A stretch of DNA of 64,000 nt from Methanosarcina sp. MSH10X1 (GCF_004099695.1 NZ_SCHL01000008.1:1-64000), one strand, 5' to 3'. Shown: positions 8,356 through 18,321, counted from the first letter of the stretch. Notes: generated by a model from the sequence alone, not told the origin. Made by a program: numbers and translations.

Positions 8356-9033
8356 ATGAAAGATTCATATCTAATAGAAATTAGGTTGTTAGGAAAGTCC
8401 AAGTGTGAAACCCGTAATTTAATTTTACAAACAAGTAAAGAGTATAATATTCAAGTATCAAGACCTATACCTCATATTACTTTAGTCGGCGGATTTAATG
8501 CCAATAATGAAGCTAAATTGATACAGGATTTTGAATCGATAAGTCGCAAATATGGATTAATTAGTTACCTTATTGATGGCATTGACATATTTCCAGATAG
8601 CGGTGTCGTTTATTTGGATGTACAACCTAGCAAGGAACTCATTTCTTATCGGCGAGAGTTAAGGGATAAGTTACAAAGATATTGTAACTTATGTGAATAT
8701 GATTTTTTTGAACCTTTTGAATTCCATTCAACAATCGCGATGCATTTAAGCCGAGAAAAAGCAGAATATGTTAAAAAAAAGATAAGACATGATAAAAAAT
8801 ACAGTCATCGGATACTTCGAGCTACATTACTAAAGAACGGAAAGATACTAGTTGAATATGATTTTGTTTTAAGAAGAATGCTAAGTAGACGAAAAGCATT
8901 AAGTAAACAGGGTTTAAGTAAAACATTCAAGAAATTAAACGATGTGAACAATCAATGGTTTCCTCCTGAGACACATGGTAAAAGCTTTTTAATTAGGATT
9001 TGGAAGAGCTTGATATCAAAAGTACATTTATAA
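8356..9033 (+). CDS. 2H phosphoesterase superfamily protein (2'-5' RNA ligase-like)
   Basis: A 225-residue protein carrying both HxT motifs of the 2H phosphoesterase superfamily: HIT in PHITLVGGF at residue 40 and HST in FEFHSTIAMHL near residue 124. Members cleave or form 2',5' or cyclic phosphodiester bonds in RNA or nucleotides. The last 50 residues form a basic tail (RRMLSRRKALSKQ) that could bind RNA and are not part of the core fold. The frame is open back to 8314; ATG 8356 is chosen because the domain starts just after it. No Shine-Dalgarno site is visible. AT-rich coding suggests an accessory gene. Confidence 0.75.
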   Translation: MKDSYLIEIRLLGKSKCETRNLILQTSKEYNIQVSRPIPHITLVGGFNANNEAKLIQDFESISRKYGLISYLIDGIDIFPDSGVVYLDVQPSKELISYRRELRDKLQRYCNLCEYDFFEPFEFHSTIAMHLSREKAEYVKKKIRHDKKYSHRILRATLLKNGKILVEYDFVLRRMLSRRKALSKQGLSKTFKKLNDVNNQWFPPETHGKSFLIRIWKSLISKVHL

Positions 9034-9162
9034 AATAATTAATGTGTCTGTTATTTTAATGTTATTTCTCATAATTTAATCGGTAGCCAAACAAACATTA
9101 TGAATTAATTTTCTTACATACTTTGTCGATACTTATCTCTACTTTGTACTATAAAAACGCGA

Positions 9163-9202
9163 TTTAATATTGAGTTAAGCTACATACTAGCTCAATATTA
9201 AA
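9163..9202. terminator. inverted repeat between convergent genes, probable bidirectional terminator
   Basis: TTTAATATTGAG (9163-9174) is perfectly complementary to CTCAATATTAAA (9191-9202), with a 16-base loop. It lies between the converging 2H phosphoesterase and old yellow enzyme genes. Confidence 0.5.
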
Positions 9203-9327
9203 ATGGGTTCCGTGAAGTCCATGGCTGCTAAACAGATTATGCGCTTTTCGGGAGGGCAACCACTAAGGGTTATAATTCGTTTGATATTAGCCGCTGAAGA
9301 CTTTACAGTACCACATTTTGAGCCACA

Positions 9328-10419
9328 TCATCTCTTTACCAGGGCCGGATAATCCGTGTAGCCTTTCGCGCCGCCCCTGTAGAAGGTAGCCACATCCGGC
9401 TCGTTCAGCGGCGCATTCTTCCTGAAGCGCTCAGGCAGGTCAGGATTGGCAAGGAAAGGTACTCCAAAGGCAATCAGGTCTGCTTCGCCGCTGGCAATGG
9501 CTTCGTTCCCGCTATGGAGGCCATAACCACCGTTCAGTATGAAAGTCCTTTCGAAAATTCTGCGCAGGGTAGGCCCAAGCCGTGCCTCCGGTGGTACAAA
9601 TCCCATCCGGCCTCCTATGGGCTCGATTAAATGAAGGTAGCCCAGGCCGGTTTTGTTCAGTTCTCTGGTGAAATAGGAAAAGGTCTCCTGGGGATTGGCG
9701 TCCGACATAGAATGCCCGGTATTGTGTGGGGAGATACGGTAGCCGACACGGTTGCCGCCCCATACCTCGATTACGGCTTTCGTGACCTCAAGCGGCAGGC
9801 GGGTCCGGTTCTCAAGGCTGCCGCCGTACTCATCAGTTCGCGTGTTGGACCCGCTCCGCAGGAACTGGTCAAGGAGGTAGCCGTTAGCGCCATGAATCTC
9901 TACGCCGTCGAAGCCTGCGGATCTGGCGTTCTCTGCCGCCTTCCGGAATTGTCTGACAATTTCCGGCACTTCGTCAGTCTTGAGGGCTCTGGGCACCGGA
10001 ATTGGCTTTTTCCCACCGGGGGTGTGAATAGAGCCTTCGACCGGTAGCGCGGATGGTGCGACGGGGAGAGTGCCGCCCAGTAAGTCGGAGTGGGAAACCC
10101 GCCCTACGTGCCAGAGCTGGATAAAAATCCTGCCTCCAGCCCGGTGGATGGCGTCCGTCACCTTCTTCCAGCCGTCCACCTGTGCCGCAGAGTATATTCC
10201 CGGTGTATGCATGTAGCCCACCCCCTGAGGGCTAACCTGTGAACCCTCGGAGATAATCATGCCTGCCGAAGCTCGCTGCACATAATAAGTCGCCGTCATT
10301 GAGACCGGAACGTCGGCATCCCCTGCGCGGTTGCGGGTCAGCGGCGCCATCACCATGCGGTTTGGCAGCGTGAGATCGCCCATCCGATACTGCGAAAAAA
10401 GATCTAGGTTTTCTGCCAT
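9328..10419 (-). CDS. old yellow enzyme family NADH:flavin oxidoreductase
   Basis: A 363-residue FMN-dependent ene-reductase of the classical OYE type (NemA/xenobiotic reductase-like) that would reduce activated C=C bonds or nitro groups with NAD(P)H. The N terminus has the FMN-site pattern LPNRMVMAPLTRNRA (18-32). QLWHVGR is at 101-107. The substrate pair is HGAN (His176, Asn179) with Tyr181, followed by LLDQFLRSGSNTRTDEYGGS. The frame extends to ATG 10428, but GGAG at 10430-10433 is nine bases before ATG 10419, which is preferred. GC content is much higher than the neighbours at 7-9 kb, and the protein looks bacterial, so transfer is likely. It ends a three-gene minus-strand cluster. Confidence 0.93.
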   Translation of the reverse strand: MAENLDLFSQYRMGDLTLPNRMVMAPLTRNRAGDADVPVSMTATYYVQRASAGMIISEGSQVSPQGVGYMHTPGIYSAAQVDGWKKVTDAIHRAGGRIFIQLWHVGRVSHSDLLGGTLPVAPSALPVEGSIHTPGGKKPIPVPRALKTDEVPEIVRQFRKAAENARSAGFDGVEIHGANGYLLDQFLRSGSNTRTDEYGGSLENRTRLPLEVTKAVIEVWGGNRVGYRISPHNTGHSMSDANPQETFSYFTRELNKTGLGYLHLIEPIGGRMGFVPPEARLGPTLRRIFERTFILNGGYGLHSGNEAIASGEADLIAFGVPFLANPDLPERFRKNAPLNEPDVATFYRGGAKGYTDYPALVKR

Positions 10420-10482
10420 GATAATCATCTCCGTTAAGCCTGGCTGGTTGCTGGTTCGGATTTCTCCGATTATAAAAGCTGC

Positions 10483-10710
10483 TCAAATCTCTTGATTGAA
10501 CCCGATGATTATAACATCGCCGATCCTGACAAATGGGAAACCGATACTCCCAGTGCCCCTCATCATCCCGGCCGCTATCTTATTTTGCTCGCTCCCGATA
10601 GCGAGATCGTAAACTACGAAATCGAATGGTATGCCTCTGGACCGGGAAACTTCCTTTGTTTTCCGGCTTATCGGGCAGGTGCTTATATTATACATTGATA
10701 CTTTTGTCAT
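10483..10710 (-). CDS. glutaredoxin-like protein with a CxxS active site
   Basis: A 75-residue thioredoxin-fold protein: MTKVSMYNISTCPISRKTKE, then a strand FDFVVYDLA, and GFPFVRIGDVIIIGFNQEI containing the cis-proline segment FP and the C-terminal glycine turn. The active site is CPIS, so it has a single catalytic cysteine in place of CxxC. The start at ATG 10710 has GGAG six bases upstream; the long upstream extension of the frame overlaps the debranching gene and is not coding. It lies 62 bases after that gene and 63 before the OYE start, suggesting one transcript. A role as redox partner of the oxidoreductase is inference from position only. Confidence 0.75.
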   Translation of the reverse strand: MTKVSMYNISTCPISRKTKEVSRSRGIPFDFVVYDLAIGSEQNKIAAGMMRGTGSIGFPFVRIGDVIIIGFNQEI

Positions 10711-10772
10711 ATGTTCTCCTGGTTTTATCGCTAACTCCATTTCTTTCAACTTATTCTGTCTGGTTTCGGCAG

Positions 10773-12956
10773 TTAATACTCGATGATCACATTGATATCC
10801 CCGCTCTTCTTGGATACGTTGACCAGCGTCTCCTCTTCGACCCGCCTGAAATTCAGGTCGGTCACTGTGTTTCCGACCTTTACATTGTTGAACTGCACGT
10901 TGTCCAGCCATGAAGGAAGATGGGGCTTGTTAATGATCAGCCGGTTATTCAGTGCATCGGGAGATATTCCCAGGCTGGCTGTGAGCATAAACGGCATGGT
11001 TCCGGATGCCCACGCCTGTGGGCTACAGGCTACCGGGTATTTAACGGGGATACCATACTCCGAGCGCGTCAGCCCGGCGAAGCACTCCGGTAAACGGTAA
11101 CCCTCGAATGCCCTGGCTGCCTCATACATTCCTGTGAACAATAAGGACATCTCATTGATGAATCCATACTTTCTCAAACCCATAGCAATTATCGCGTTGT
11201 CATGCGGCCAGACCGTGCCGTTGTGGTACCCTAACGGATTGTACCGCTTCTCTTTCGCGGACAGCGTGCGAATGCCCCATTCGGTGAACATATCATCTCT
11301 GAAGATTCTGTCTACCAGGTGTTTTACGTATTTCTGATCGATGATTCCTGCCCACATGCATTGCGCCGGGTTAGACGATATCACGTCACATACACCTTCA
11401 GCGTCCAGTGCCTGGGCGAAAAATTGCTTATCCTTCATCCAGAATTGCCGGTTGAATCTCTCTTTAAGTTCCCCTGCCTCCCTTTCCAGTCTGGCCGCGT
11501 CATTTCCCCTACCCAGCTGCCTGAAAAGCGGCGCAAGTCCTTTTTTCGCCATGTACACATATCCCTGTGCTTCGGCAACGGCGATCGGTTGTTTCGCCAG
11601 CGTGCCATCTGAACGGCTAATTGAGTCCGGGGAGTCTTTCCAACCATGGTTGTAAATGCCCAGTGGGGATTTCACCGCATAGTAGGCAAAGCCATTTCCT
11701 TCCATATTGGCATAGATATCGATCCATTTCAGGGCCTGGTCCACATTGCCTTCCAGCTGTTTGATCAGTTCGATATTCCCCGTCCAGTTCACGTATTCAG
11801 TCAGAAGAATTAGAAACAGGGGCGTAGCGTCGACAGTGCCATAGTATGGCGTCTGGGGGATCAGGTTCAGGTTAGCCAGCTCGCCCAGCCTCAGTTCGTG
11901 AAGTATTTTTCCGGGCTCCTGGTCCCTCCAGTCATCTGATCGGCTGCTCTGGAACTTTGCGTTCACCAGCAGCGTGCTTTTTGCCAGCCCCGCCTCAAGA
12001 GGCAATAGCTGGAGTGCCGAGATAATGCTATCCCTCCCGAATAGTGCATCGTACCAGGGTATTCCCGCGGAATGGAACATATCTCCTTTAATGGTCATGC
12101 GCATCGTGTTCAGGTCAGCCAGCGAGCGAACCATGATGCTATTGAAAATTTCGTTGCTGGTCGGTATATTTTCGCAGCATTCGAGAGCCTCGACGTAGGA
12201 TCTCATGATCTGGTTCATTCGCTGATCGGGATTTTCCACTGGTCGTTCCGGCTCCTGGCCGGGCTTAATCTCCTCGACGGAGATTTCCAGGTTAACTGTC
12301 TGCAACCCGTGGGCGGCTATCTTCAGCTCAAAGGTGCATATTTTCCCTTCTACCCTTGTGGGCGACGGTTCAAATGCAATGATTGTGTTACGAAGGCGCT
12401 TGTCTTCCCCCTCGTAGGATAAGTAAAGGTTTTTACCATCGAATCTAGCCGGCAACACTTCCGCAGCTGTCGGAGGGGCAATGCCCCTGATGGTGAACAT
12501 ATCTGCAAAATCTGCATCGAGCTCAAAAGTCAGGTTCAAGGTCACGGGAAACGTGTTGAAGTTTCGGATAGTATGGCTTTGCCGGATGCAGCCCGGTATG
12601 GTCGTGGCCATAGTGCCGAGAAGCGTTTCTTTAGCGATGGTGGTGCCCATGCAATCCTTTAGTTCCGGGTTGGTGACTATAAGTGTGGATCTGAAACCTC
12701 TCCCATCGCTGGATAAAACCTGAGTTGGAGGTATATCCATGAGTCTTATGAGAAAACCGCTCAGATACCTGCAGTCGTGGTAATAGAGGCCATACCCGTA
12801 ATTTTCTGTAATAGGTATCTCGCCATCCTCTTGCGTTATGAATGCCAGCTCGTTATTCCGTATGACCATCTCGTTGATAATGCTGCTGGACAGGGTATGC
12901 TTCTTGTATATATCCCACGCTTCGCGGATTCCCTCTCGTTCAGAAGGCTTTAGCAT
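10773..12956 (-). CDS. glycogen-debranching-type amylo-alpha-1,6-glucosidase family protein
   Basis: A 727-residue protein. The N-terminal ~260 residues form the beta-rich domain typical of the bacterial debranching-like family (YGYGLYYHDCRYLSGFLIRL). The C-terminal (alpha/alpha)6 glucosidase domain contains GIPWYDALFGRDSIISALQL, PYYGTVDATPLF, NHGWKDSPDS, YHNGTVWPHDNAII and CSPQAWASGTMPFML. Related enzymes hydrolyse alpha-1,6 or other alpha-glucosidic links; the exact substrate is unknown. The start ATG 12956 has GAGG about seven bases upstream. Gene and cluster are GC-rich compared with the flanks, and with the glutaredoxin-like and OYE genes appear acquired together. No other glycogen gene lies nearby. 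Confidence 0.88.
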   Translation of the reverse strand: MLKPSEREGIREAWDIYKKHTLSSSIINEMVIRNNELAFITQEDGEIPITENYGYGLYYHDCRYLSGFLIRLMDIPPTQVLSSDGRGFRSTLIVTNPELKDCMGTTIAKETLLGTMATTIPGCIRQSHTIRNFNTFPVTLNLTFELDADFADMFTIRGIAPPTAAEVLPARFDGKNLYLSYEGEDKRLRNTIIAFEPSPTRVEGKICTFELKIAAHGLQTVNLEISVEEIKPGQEPERPVENPDQRMNQIMRSYVEALECCENIPTSNEIFNSIMVRSLADLNTMRMTIKGDMFHSAGIPWYDALFGRDSIISALQLLPLEAGLAKSTLLVNAKFQSSRSDDWRDQEPGKILHELRLGELANLNLIPQTPYYGTVDATPLFLILLTEYVNWTGNIELIKQLEGNVDQALKWIDIYANMEGNGFAYYAVKSPLGIYNHGWKDSPDSISRSDGTLAKQPIAVAEAQGYVYMAKKGLAPLFRQLGRGNDAARLEREAGELKERFNRQFWMKDKQFFAQALDAEGVCDVISSNPAQCMWAGIIDQKYVKHLVDRIFRDDMFTEWGIRTLSAKEKRYNPLGYHNGTVWPHDNAIIAMGLRKYGFINEMSLLFTGMYEAARAFEGYRLPECFAGLTRSEYGIPVKYPVACSPQAWASGTMPFMLTASLGISPDALNNRLIINKPHLPSWLDNVQFNNVKVGNTVTDLNFRRVEEETLVNVSKKSGDINVIIEY

Positions 12957-13715
12957 GCAAATTCCTCATAACCCAGTATCAGTTTTATACATTGGCTGCC
13001 ACCCTGGACGGTTCCTTTCACGGATAGTAAGGGAGCATACCCCGCCCATGGCCCTCGATAAACTCTTACTGATCCGGCTGCAGAATGAAAGTAGAACCGG
13101 TTAAGTCTGGTTTATATTAAATTATGAAACCTTTTCCATATGGTCCCACTATCTAAGAATGATCTTTGCCGTCTTCATAAGCCTGCAAAATCAGTAACTA
13201 CCTTTTTAGCTCGATTCTTAGAATTTTATTGATCTCTTCAATGCTCCCGCAATCATTAAACTGGTTATTGTCTCAGCCTCGGCACAATCCATATTGTGAG
13301 ACGCTTACAATTTAACTTTGAATTAATAAATTACGCTCTCTGGACAATAACTTCTATGACAATTATTATGTCATTTTTATTTAAATATTCATAGCTTGCC
13401 TGATAGTTGCAGGCAGTTAAACCACACAATCTTATTCTGAAATGCCACAAACGGCGCTTTGTAAAAATCGTAGTAAATCTAAAATAAGTACCGCTGGTAC
13501 TTTGTATCTCGCCCGGCTCGGTAGGGAGCCTGCTGGCTGATTCGCAGCCTTCATTCTACAGGATGGGTTTCCAGAGCTTCCATCCCGGGCTTTGCGAATT
13601 TTTAATAACTCATTTTTTCAACTCGAAAATGGGATAAGGTGTGAAATGGCAGAAACAGAAGCAGGCTTTATCATCGGATTATATAGTGCAGCTTACGATT
13701 GAAAGGAAATAAAAA
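12957..13715. other. intergenic region without recognisable gene
   Basis: About 760 bases upstream of the debranching gene. It contains a GC-rich island (13500-13610) within AT-rich DNA but no open frame or motif that I can name. Confidence 0.4.
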
Positions 13716-14030
13716 AGGTGTTCTGTTTCCGGTGCCACTGGAATTCTTGCAGGCTGGAATTCCCTTGCCGGTTTGGTTTTCGGGGTCATCCTTCTTGATT
13801 TCGGGATGCAGAGTGCCATTATTGCCAATCAGCAAATAATTTAAGGGCTTAAGCCGCAAGCACGCAACCGGGTAAATAGTCTGCTTATGGTAGGGATGTT
13901 TATCTGCGGCAGCCTGGGGTCTGGAGGTGCAGTGCTGGCCTGGAAGGTAGCAGATTGGCAGGGGAGTTGCCAGTTTTTCCATTGTTCTATCACTTACGCC
14001 CTGTCTGGTGCCGCTTTTGCTCCGGCATAA
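13716..14030 (+). pseudogene. MFS transporter remnant (C-terminal part)
   Basis: The plus strand reads, in a single frame, LAGLVFGVILLDFGMQSAII, then ANQQII, a TAA stop at 13842-13844, then GLKPQARNRVNSLLMVGMFI and CGSLGSGGAVLAWKVADW, ending at TAA 14028-14030. This is the signature of a drug-efflux type MFS protein (the usual pattern is ...LLDLG.Q...NQ..IYAL.PEAR.R.N...M...F.GG..GS). The stop replaces the expected Tyr codon of IYAL. The 5' part of the gene is missing, so it is a decayed fragment. The opposite-strand open frame at 13671-13982 is a shadow of it. Confidence 0.75.
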
Positions 14031-14605
14031 CCATTCATGAATAAATTTAAGAATCGGATGGATTACTGATATTGTTTATTTCTTGACCTGTAAAGTTCAA
14101 TAGAATATATTCTTCTGCAGGAGCAGAGGTCGGAAACACCGGGAAATGCTACAGGAGCAGGAAAAACAGAAAAATATTGCCCGGTAATGAAACACTAAAT
14201 TTCCGGACCTATAAGTGGTAACTCTCCAATTTTGATAAAGCCTACCCACCTGAAAACTTTAATTTATTTTGAAGAATTATTTAAGTATTAAATCTAGAAT
14301 TTACTATAATTTTATGAATCAAAAACGAGTAAATACTAGTGTCAATATTTTATTCTATATGTTTAGAATTATTTTATTTAAGTTATAAATTATTATGCAA
14401 GATATAAGACAAGAGGCCAAACGCAATAATACAAACCAGGCGATGGTACTATTGTATTTATTTAAAATTGAAAAATACCTCATTAAATCAATAAACTTTT
14501 ATTATATATAAGAAGAAATAAAGAGTAATACAACAGTTGCAATGATTCGTAATTAATTATTGGTAGTCAGGCATTTTGCCACCTGCTAGAGAGATTAAGG
14601 AGATA
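14031..14605. other. AT-rich region upstream of the sensor kinase
   Basis: No gene seen. It should hold the promoter of the kinase; several TATA-like words occur (for example ATTATATATAAG near 14502-14513) about 90 bases before the chosen start. Confidence 0.4.
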
Positions 14606-17476
14606 ATGACAGCTAAAATGGATCAATTTCCGGCAGTAAATTCGAATCCCGTGCTCAGTGTTGCAAAGGACGGAGTTATCCTTTACTCAAATGAGGCAGG
14701 GAAACCCTTATTGTACGATTGGGGAGTAAGAGTCGGAGAAAAATTGCCTTTACATCTCGAAATTTTTGTTCAGAGGGTAATCTCCCGGAAAAATATTGAA
14801 AAAATAGAAGTGAATATGGGGAAAAAAGTATACTTAATTGTTTTTCATCCCTTGCCTGAACAGGAATGCGTAAACATTTACGGATTTGACATAAGTGACA
14901 GTGGAAAGCTTGAGGGAAAACTTCGGGAAAGTGAAACTCAAGAAATGACGAGCCTGGAGCTTGCCAGTGTCATTGATGTTAAAGCGATTCAGTCTCTTAT
15001 GAGTGATTTTTATACGCTTGCTCATATCCCAATGGCCTTGCTTGATCTTAAAGGCAATATTCTGGTAAGCGTCGGATGGCAGGAAATCTGTACCAGGTTC
15101 CACAGAGCTAATCCTGAAGCCTGCAAGCATTGTATCGAGAGCGACATAAATCTAACTGCGGGCGTTGCTCCCGGAGGATATAAGCTGTACAAGTGCAAGA
15201 ACAATATGTGGGACGTAGTAACTCCAATTATCGTAGAAGAGCAGCATGTCGGCAATATCTTCTCAGGACAGTTCTTTCTTGAGGACGAGCCTCTGGACTA
15301 TGAGCGTTTCCGATTCCAGGCCAGAAAATACGGTTTCAATGAAGAAGAATACATAAAAGCACTTGAAAAAGTTCCTCGACTTAGTAGAAAAGCTGTAGAT
15401 ACAAGCATGGCTTTCTTCATGACCTTTGCTAATATGATCTCACAACTAAGCTACAGCAATCTCAAGCTGTGTCAATCGCTGGCAGAGCGTAATGCCGTCG
15501 TAGATGCATTGCGAGAAAGCGAGAAACGTGAACGAGCCCGTTCGGATGAACTGGCAGTGGTGCTGGATGCCGTACCTGTCTCCGTTTATATAACACATGA
15601 CCCTCAGGCGAGTAAGATAAGTGGTAACCGTCTCTCCTACGAATGGCTAGGAATTCCTGTGGGTAGTAACTTATCGAAATCCGCTCCTGAAGAAGAGAAG
15701 CCCGATATGTTCAGGTTACTCAAGGATGGAATCGAACTCCAGCCTGAAGATATGCCGTCGCAGTTGTCGGCTAAAGGCATAGAGATAAACGACTGCGAAC
15801 TGGATATAATATCTGCTGATGGCGAGATACGGCATGTACTGGGCAATGCCAGACCCCTGCGCGATGAACAGGGAAACCTGTACGGTTCCGTCTCTGCATT
15901 CATAGACATCACAGAGCGTAAGAAGGCGCTGGAAACGCTCCGATATAGCGAAGACCAGCTCCGGGGGCTGTTCCAGAATGTTAAATCTGGAGTTGCACTC
16001 ATCGACGAGATCGGCATGTTCTCACTTGTCAACCCGTCATTTATGCAGATGTTCGGCCTGGATAATGAACTCGACATTCTAAACGTTAATAGTCAGGATT
16101 GGAGCCGATGGAAAGTTTATGGAGAGGATGGTAAACTGCTACATATTGATGATCATCCTGTTCGGAAGGCGGTGAGAACCGGTAAGCCTGTGAAAGGCCA
16201 GCTCGTTGCAGTGCAGAATCCCGGTGCTAATGAACTCACCTGGATGTTGATAAGCGCCGAACCGGTCCTGAAAGAAGATGGTCACATATACAGGGTAATC
16301 TGTACTTATCATGATATTACCGAGCGCAAGCGAGCTGAGGAAGCCCTTAAAAAAGCACGCGATACTTTAGAAGAAAAAGTTAAAGAGCGTACAGCCGAAC
16401 TTCAAGAAGCTTACAATTCGTTAAAAGAAAGTGAAGAGCGCCTTGCTGACTCTCAAAAAATAGCTCACATTGGAAACTGGGACTGGAACATTGCAACCAG
16501 TGAGGAATACTGGTCTGATGAACTATATCATATCTTTGGGTTTGACCCGCAGTTTGAGCTAAACCACAACACATTTCTAAATTGTATACACCCAGATGAC
16601 TTAGATTATGTAACTAATGCTATTAACGAAGCATTAGATGGAAAGCCGTATTACATTGATTATAGAATAATCTTGCCTGACGGAGAAGAACGTATTATTT
16701 ATTCTGAAGGCGAAGTTTTTTTTGATGAGAACAATAAGCCTGTTCGAATGAGAGGAATAGTTCAGGATATTACTGAACGTAAAAAAGCAGAAGAAAGTCT
16801 GGCGAACATTGAGATTGCCCGTAAAAAGGAAATTCATCACAGGATCAAGAATAATTTACAGGTGATCTCCTCCCTGCTCGACCTTCAGGCTGAACAGTTC
16901 CGAAACCGAGCAGATATCAGGGATTCGGAAGTCCTGGAAGCCTTTAGAGAAAGCCAGGACAGAGTTACATCTATGGCTTTGATACATGAGGAACTTTACA
17001 GGGGCGGCGGATTTGAAACACTAAACTTCTCGCCTTACATTGAGGAACTAGCTAATACCCTTTTCCAGACCTACAGCCTTGGAGATACCGGGATCAGCTT
17101 GAGTATGGATCTGGAAGAGAACCTTCTCTTTGATATGGATACTGCTATTCCTCTGGGGATAATCATTAACGAACTTGTTTCCAACTCCCTTAAACATGCA
17201 TTTCCTGACGGAAACAAAGGAGAAATTCGAGTCAACCTTCACAGGGAAGAATCCACAGGACTTAAAAGTGAAGGGTATGAGAGTACAGGTAGCAGTTACA
17301 CTCTGACGGTTTCCGATAATGGGGTGGGCATACCTGAAAATCTTGATGTTCAAGATCTTGATAGTCTTGGCATGCAGCTGGTAACTTCCCTTGTAGACCA
17401 GTTAGATGGCGAACTTGAACTGAAAAGGGCTAATGGGACGGAATTTACCATAAGGTTCACAGCAGCAGAAAAATAA
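14606..17476 (+). CDS. PocR/PAS multidomain sensor histidine kinase (HisKA_2 type)
   Basis: About 956 residues, soluble, without membrane segments. In the 966-residue open frame the order is: an N-terminal PAS-like region, a PocR sensor domain at about 120-290 (with CEHC-like cysteines in EACKHCIES and CKNNMWD), a PAS domain at about 315-430, a second at about 455-590, a coiled linker, a third at about 625-735, then HisKA_2 with the phospho-acceptor IHHRIKNNLQVISSLLDLQ near 752-770 and HATPase at about 815-965 (NELVSNSLKHAFP, DNGVGIP). PocR domains bind small ligands, often via conserved Cys. The frame is open to TTG 14576; AAGGAG at 14597-14602 favours ATG 14606 or 14618. No response regulator gene is adjacent. 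Confidence 0.9.
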   Translation: MTAKMDQFPAVNSNPVLSVAKDGVILYSNEAGKPLLYDWGVRVGEKLPLHLEIFVQRVISRKNIEKIEVNMGKKVYLIVFHPLPEQECVNIYGFDISDSGKLEGKLRESETQEMTSLELASVIDVKAIQSLMSDFYTLAHIPMALLDLKGNILVSVGWQEICTRFHRANPEACKHCIESDINLTAGVAPGGYKLYKCKNNMWDVVTPIIVEEQHVGNIFSGQFFLEDEPLDYERFRFQARKYGFNEEEYIKALEKVPRLSRKAVDTSMAFFMTFANMISQLSYSNLKLCQSLAERNAVVDALRESEKRERARSDELAVVLDAVPVSVYITHDPQASKISGNRLSYEWLGIPVGSNLSKSAPEEEKPDMFRLLKDGIELQPEDMPSQLSAKGIEINDCELDIISADGEIRHVLGNARPLRDEQGNLYGSVSAFIDITERKKALETLRYSEDQLRGLFQNVKSGVALIDEIGMFSLVNPSFMQMFGLDNELDILNVNSQDWSRWKVYGEDGKLLHIDDHPVRKAVRTGKPVKGQLVAVQNPGANELTWMLISAEPVLKEDGHIYRVICTYHDITERKRAEEALKKARDTLEEKVKERTAELQEAYNSLKESEERLADSQKIAHIGNWDWNIATSEEYWSDELYHIFGFDPQFELNHNTFLNCIHPDDLDYVTNAINEALDGKPYYIDYRIILPDGEERIIYSEGEVFFDENNKPVRMRGIVQDITERKKAEESLANIEIARKKEIHHRIKNNLQVISSLLDLQAEQFRNRADIRDSEVLEAFRESQDRVTSMALIHEELYRGGGFETLNFSPYIEELANTLFQTYSLGDTGISLSMDLEENLLFDMDTAIPLGIIINELVSNSLKHAFPDGNKGEIRVNLHREESTGLKSEGYESTGSSYTLTVSDNGVGIPENLDVQDLDSLGMQLVTSLVDQLDGELELKRANGTEFTIRFTAAEK

Positions 17477-17742
17477 TCAGGCGTTGTATCCAGCGGCGTA
17501 GATAAAGGAAGATTAAATTTGATAACAAATAGAAGAAATATGTTATTCAGGCCATTTTTTACGTTAAAAGATACACTTAAAAAGGACTCTTCCGAATCCA
17601 ATAAAATATCCAGTTTTTTCATATGCTTTTTTCTTCGTGGTGTCCTTAACAGTCACATCCGCAAGTGCAGCTATACTCGATCTTTATAATAAAATAAGTA
17701 GATTTTTAATAAAATTCAGGATATGAAAAGATTTTGAGTGAG

Positions 17743-18321
17743 TCAATGAGCCTTGCGAACAGCAGCCAAACCTTTCCAATCTTCCATGTCAAGTTCCGGC
17801 TTTTCTGCCCGGTATTTAGCATATAATGCTATTCCCACAGGATCTTCAAGGATCTCGACTCTGACACCTTTCTCGCGTAGCATGTTTTCATTGCCCGAAG
17901 CGTTTGTAACATCGCCGACAACTACACGGTCGAATTGGCGCATATATATCAACGTGGCGCAAATGTCGCAGGGGCTGAGCGTTGTGAAAATCGTGGTATT
18001 ACTGAAGTCTTGCCTTCCCGCATTGCGTATAGCCGAAGTTTCACCGTGGTTGTAAGGGTCGCTATCCTGCACAAGCGTATTATGCCCTTTGCCGACAATC
18101 CGACGTGTGTTATTATCAATAATGACGCTACCGATGGGGCAACCACCTTCATCGTAGCTCTTCTGAGCAAGTAAAACTGCTATACGCATAACGTTACGTT
18201 CGCTCAGTTTCACAAAGAATTTATCTTCAACTATCGCAGGAAGACTTTCCGTGGGCAAATGGGCAATGACATTAAGCAGCTCTTCTGTAACAGGCGTGTC
18301 CTGTGTAATGAAGTGTTTCAT
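17743..18321 (-). CDS. yeast-type cytosine deaminase-like nucleoside deaminase
   Basis: 192 residues with the zinc deaminase core: KSYDEGGCPIGSVIID, GKGHNTLVQ, catalytic HGE at 92-94 and PCDIC (Cys118, Cys121). HGE in place of HAE, together with IFTTLSPCDICATLIY and VVVGDVTNASGNENML, places it near fungal-type cytosine deaminase (cytosine to uracil) rather than CMP/dCMP or guanine deaminase. The first ~40 residues are an extension not needed for the fold. A weak GAGC precedes the start ATG 18321. The neighbour purA is co-oriented but 540 bases upstream and probably separate. Confidence 0.82.
   Translation of the reverse strand: MKHFITQDTPVTEELLNVIAHLPTESLPAIVEDKFFVKLSERNVMRIAVLLAQKSYDEGGCPIGSVIIDNNTRRIVGKGHNTLVQDSDPYNHGETSAIRNAGRQDFSNTTIFTTLSPCDICATLIYMRQFDRVVVGDVTNASGNENMLREKGVRVEILEDPVGIALYAKYRAEKPELDMEDWKGLAAVRKAH

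Noticed and set aside
13671-13982. 103-residue open frame on the minus strand
   Set aside because: The plus strand of the same DNA encodes a recognisable MFS remnant; the minus-strand protein has no family character.
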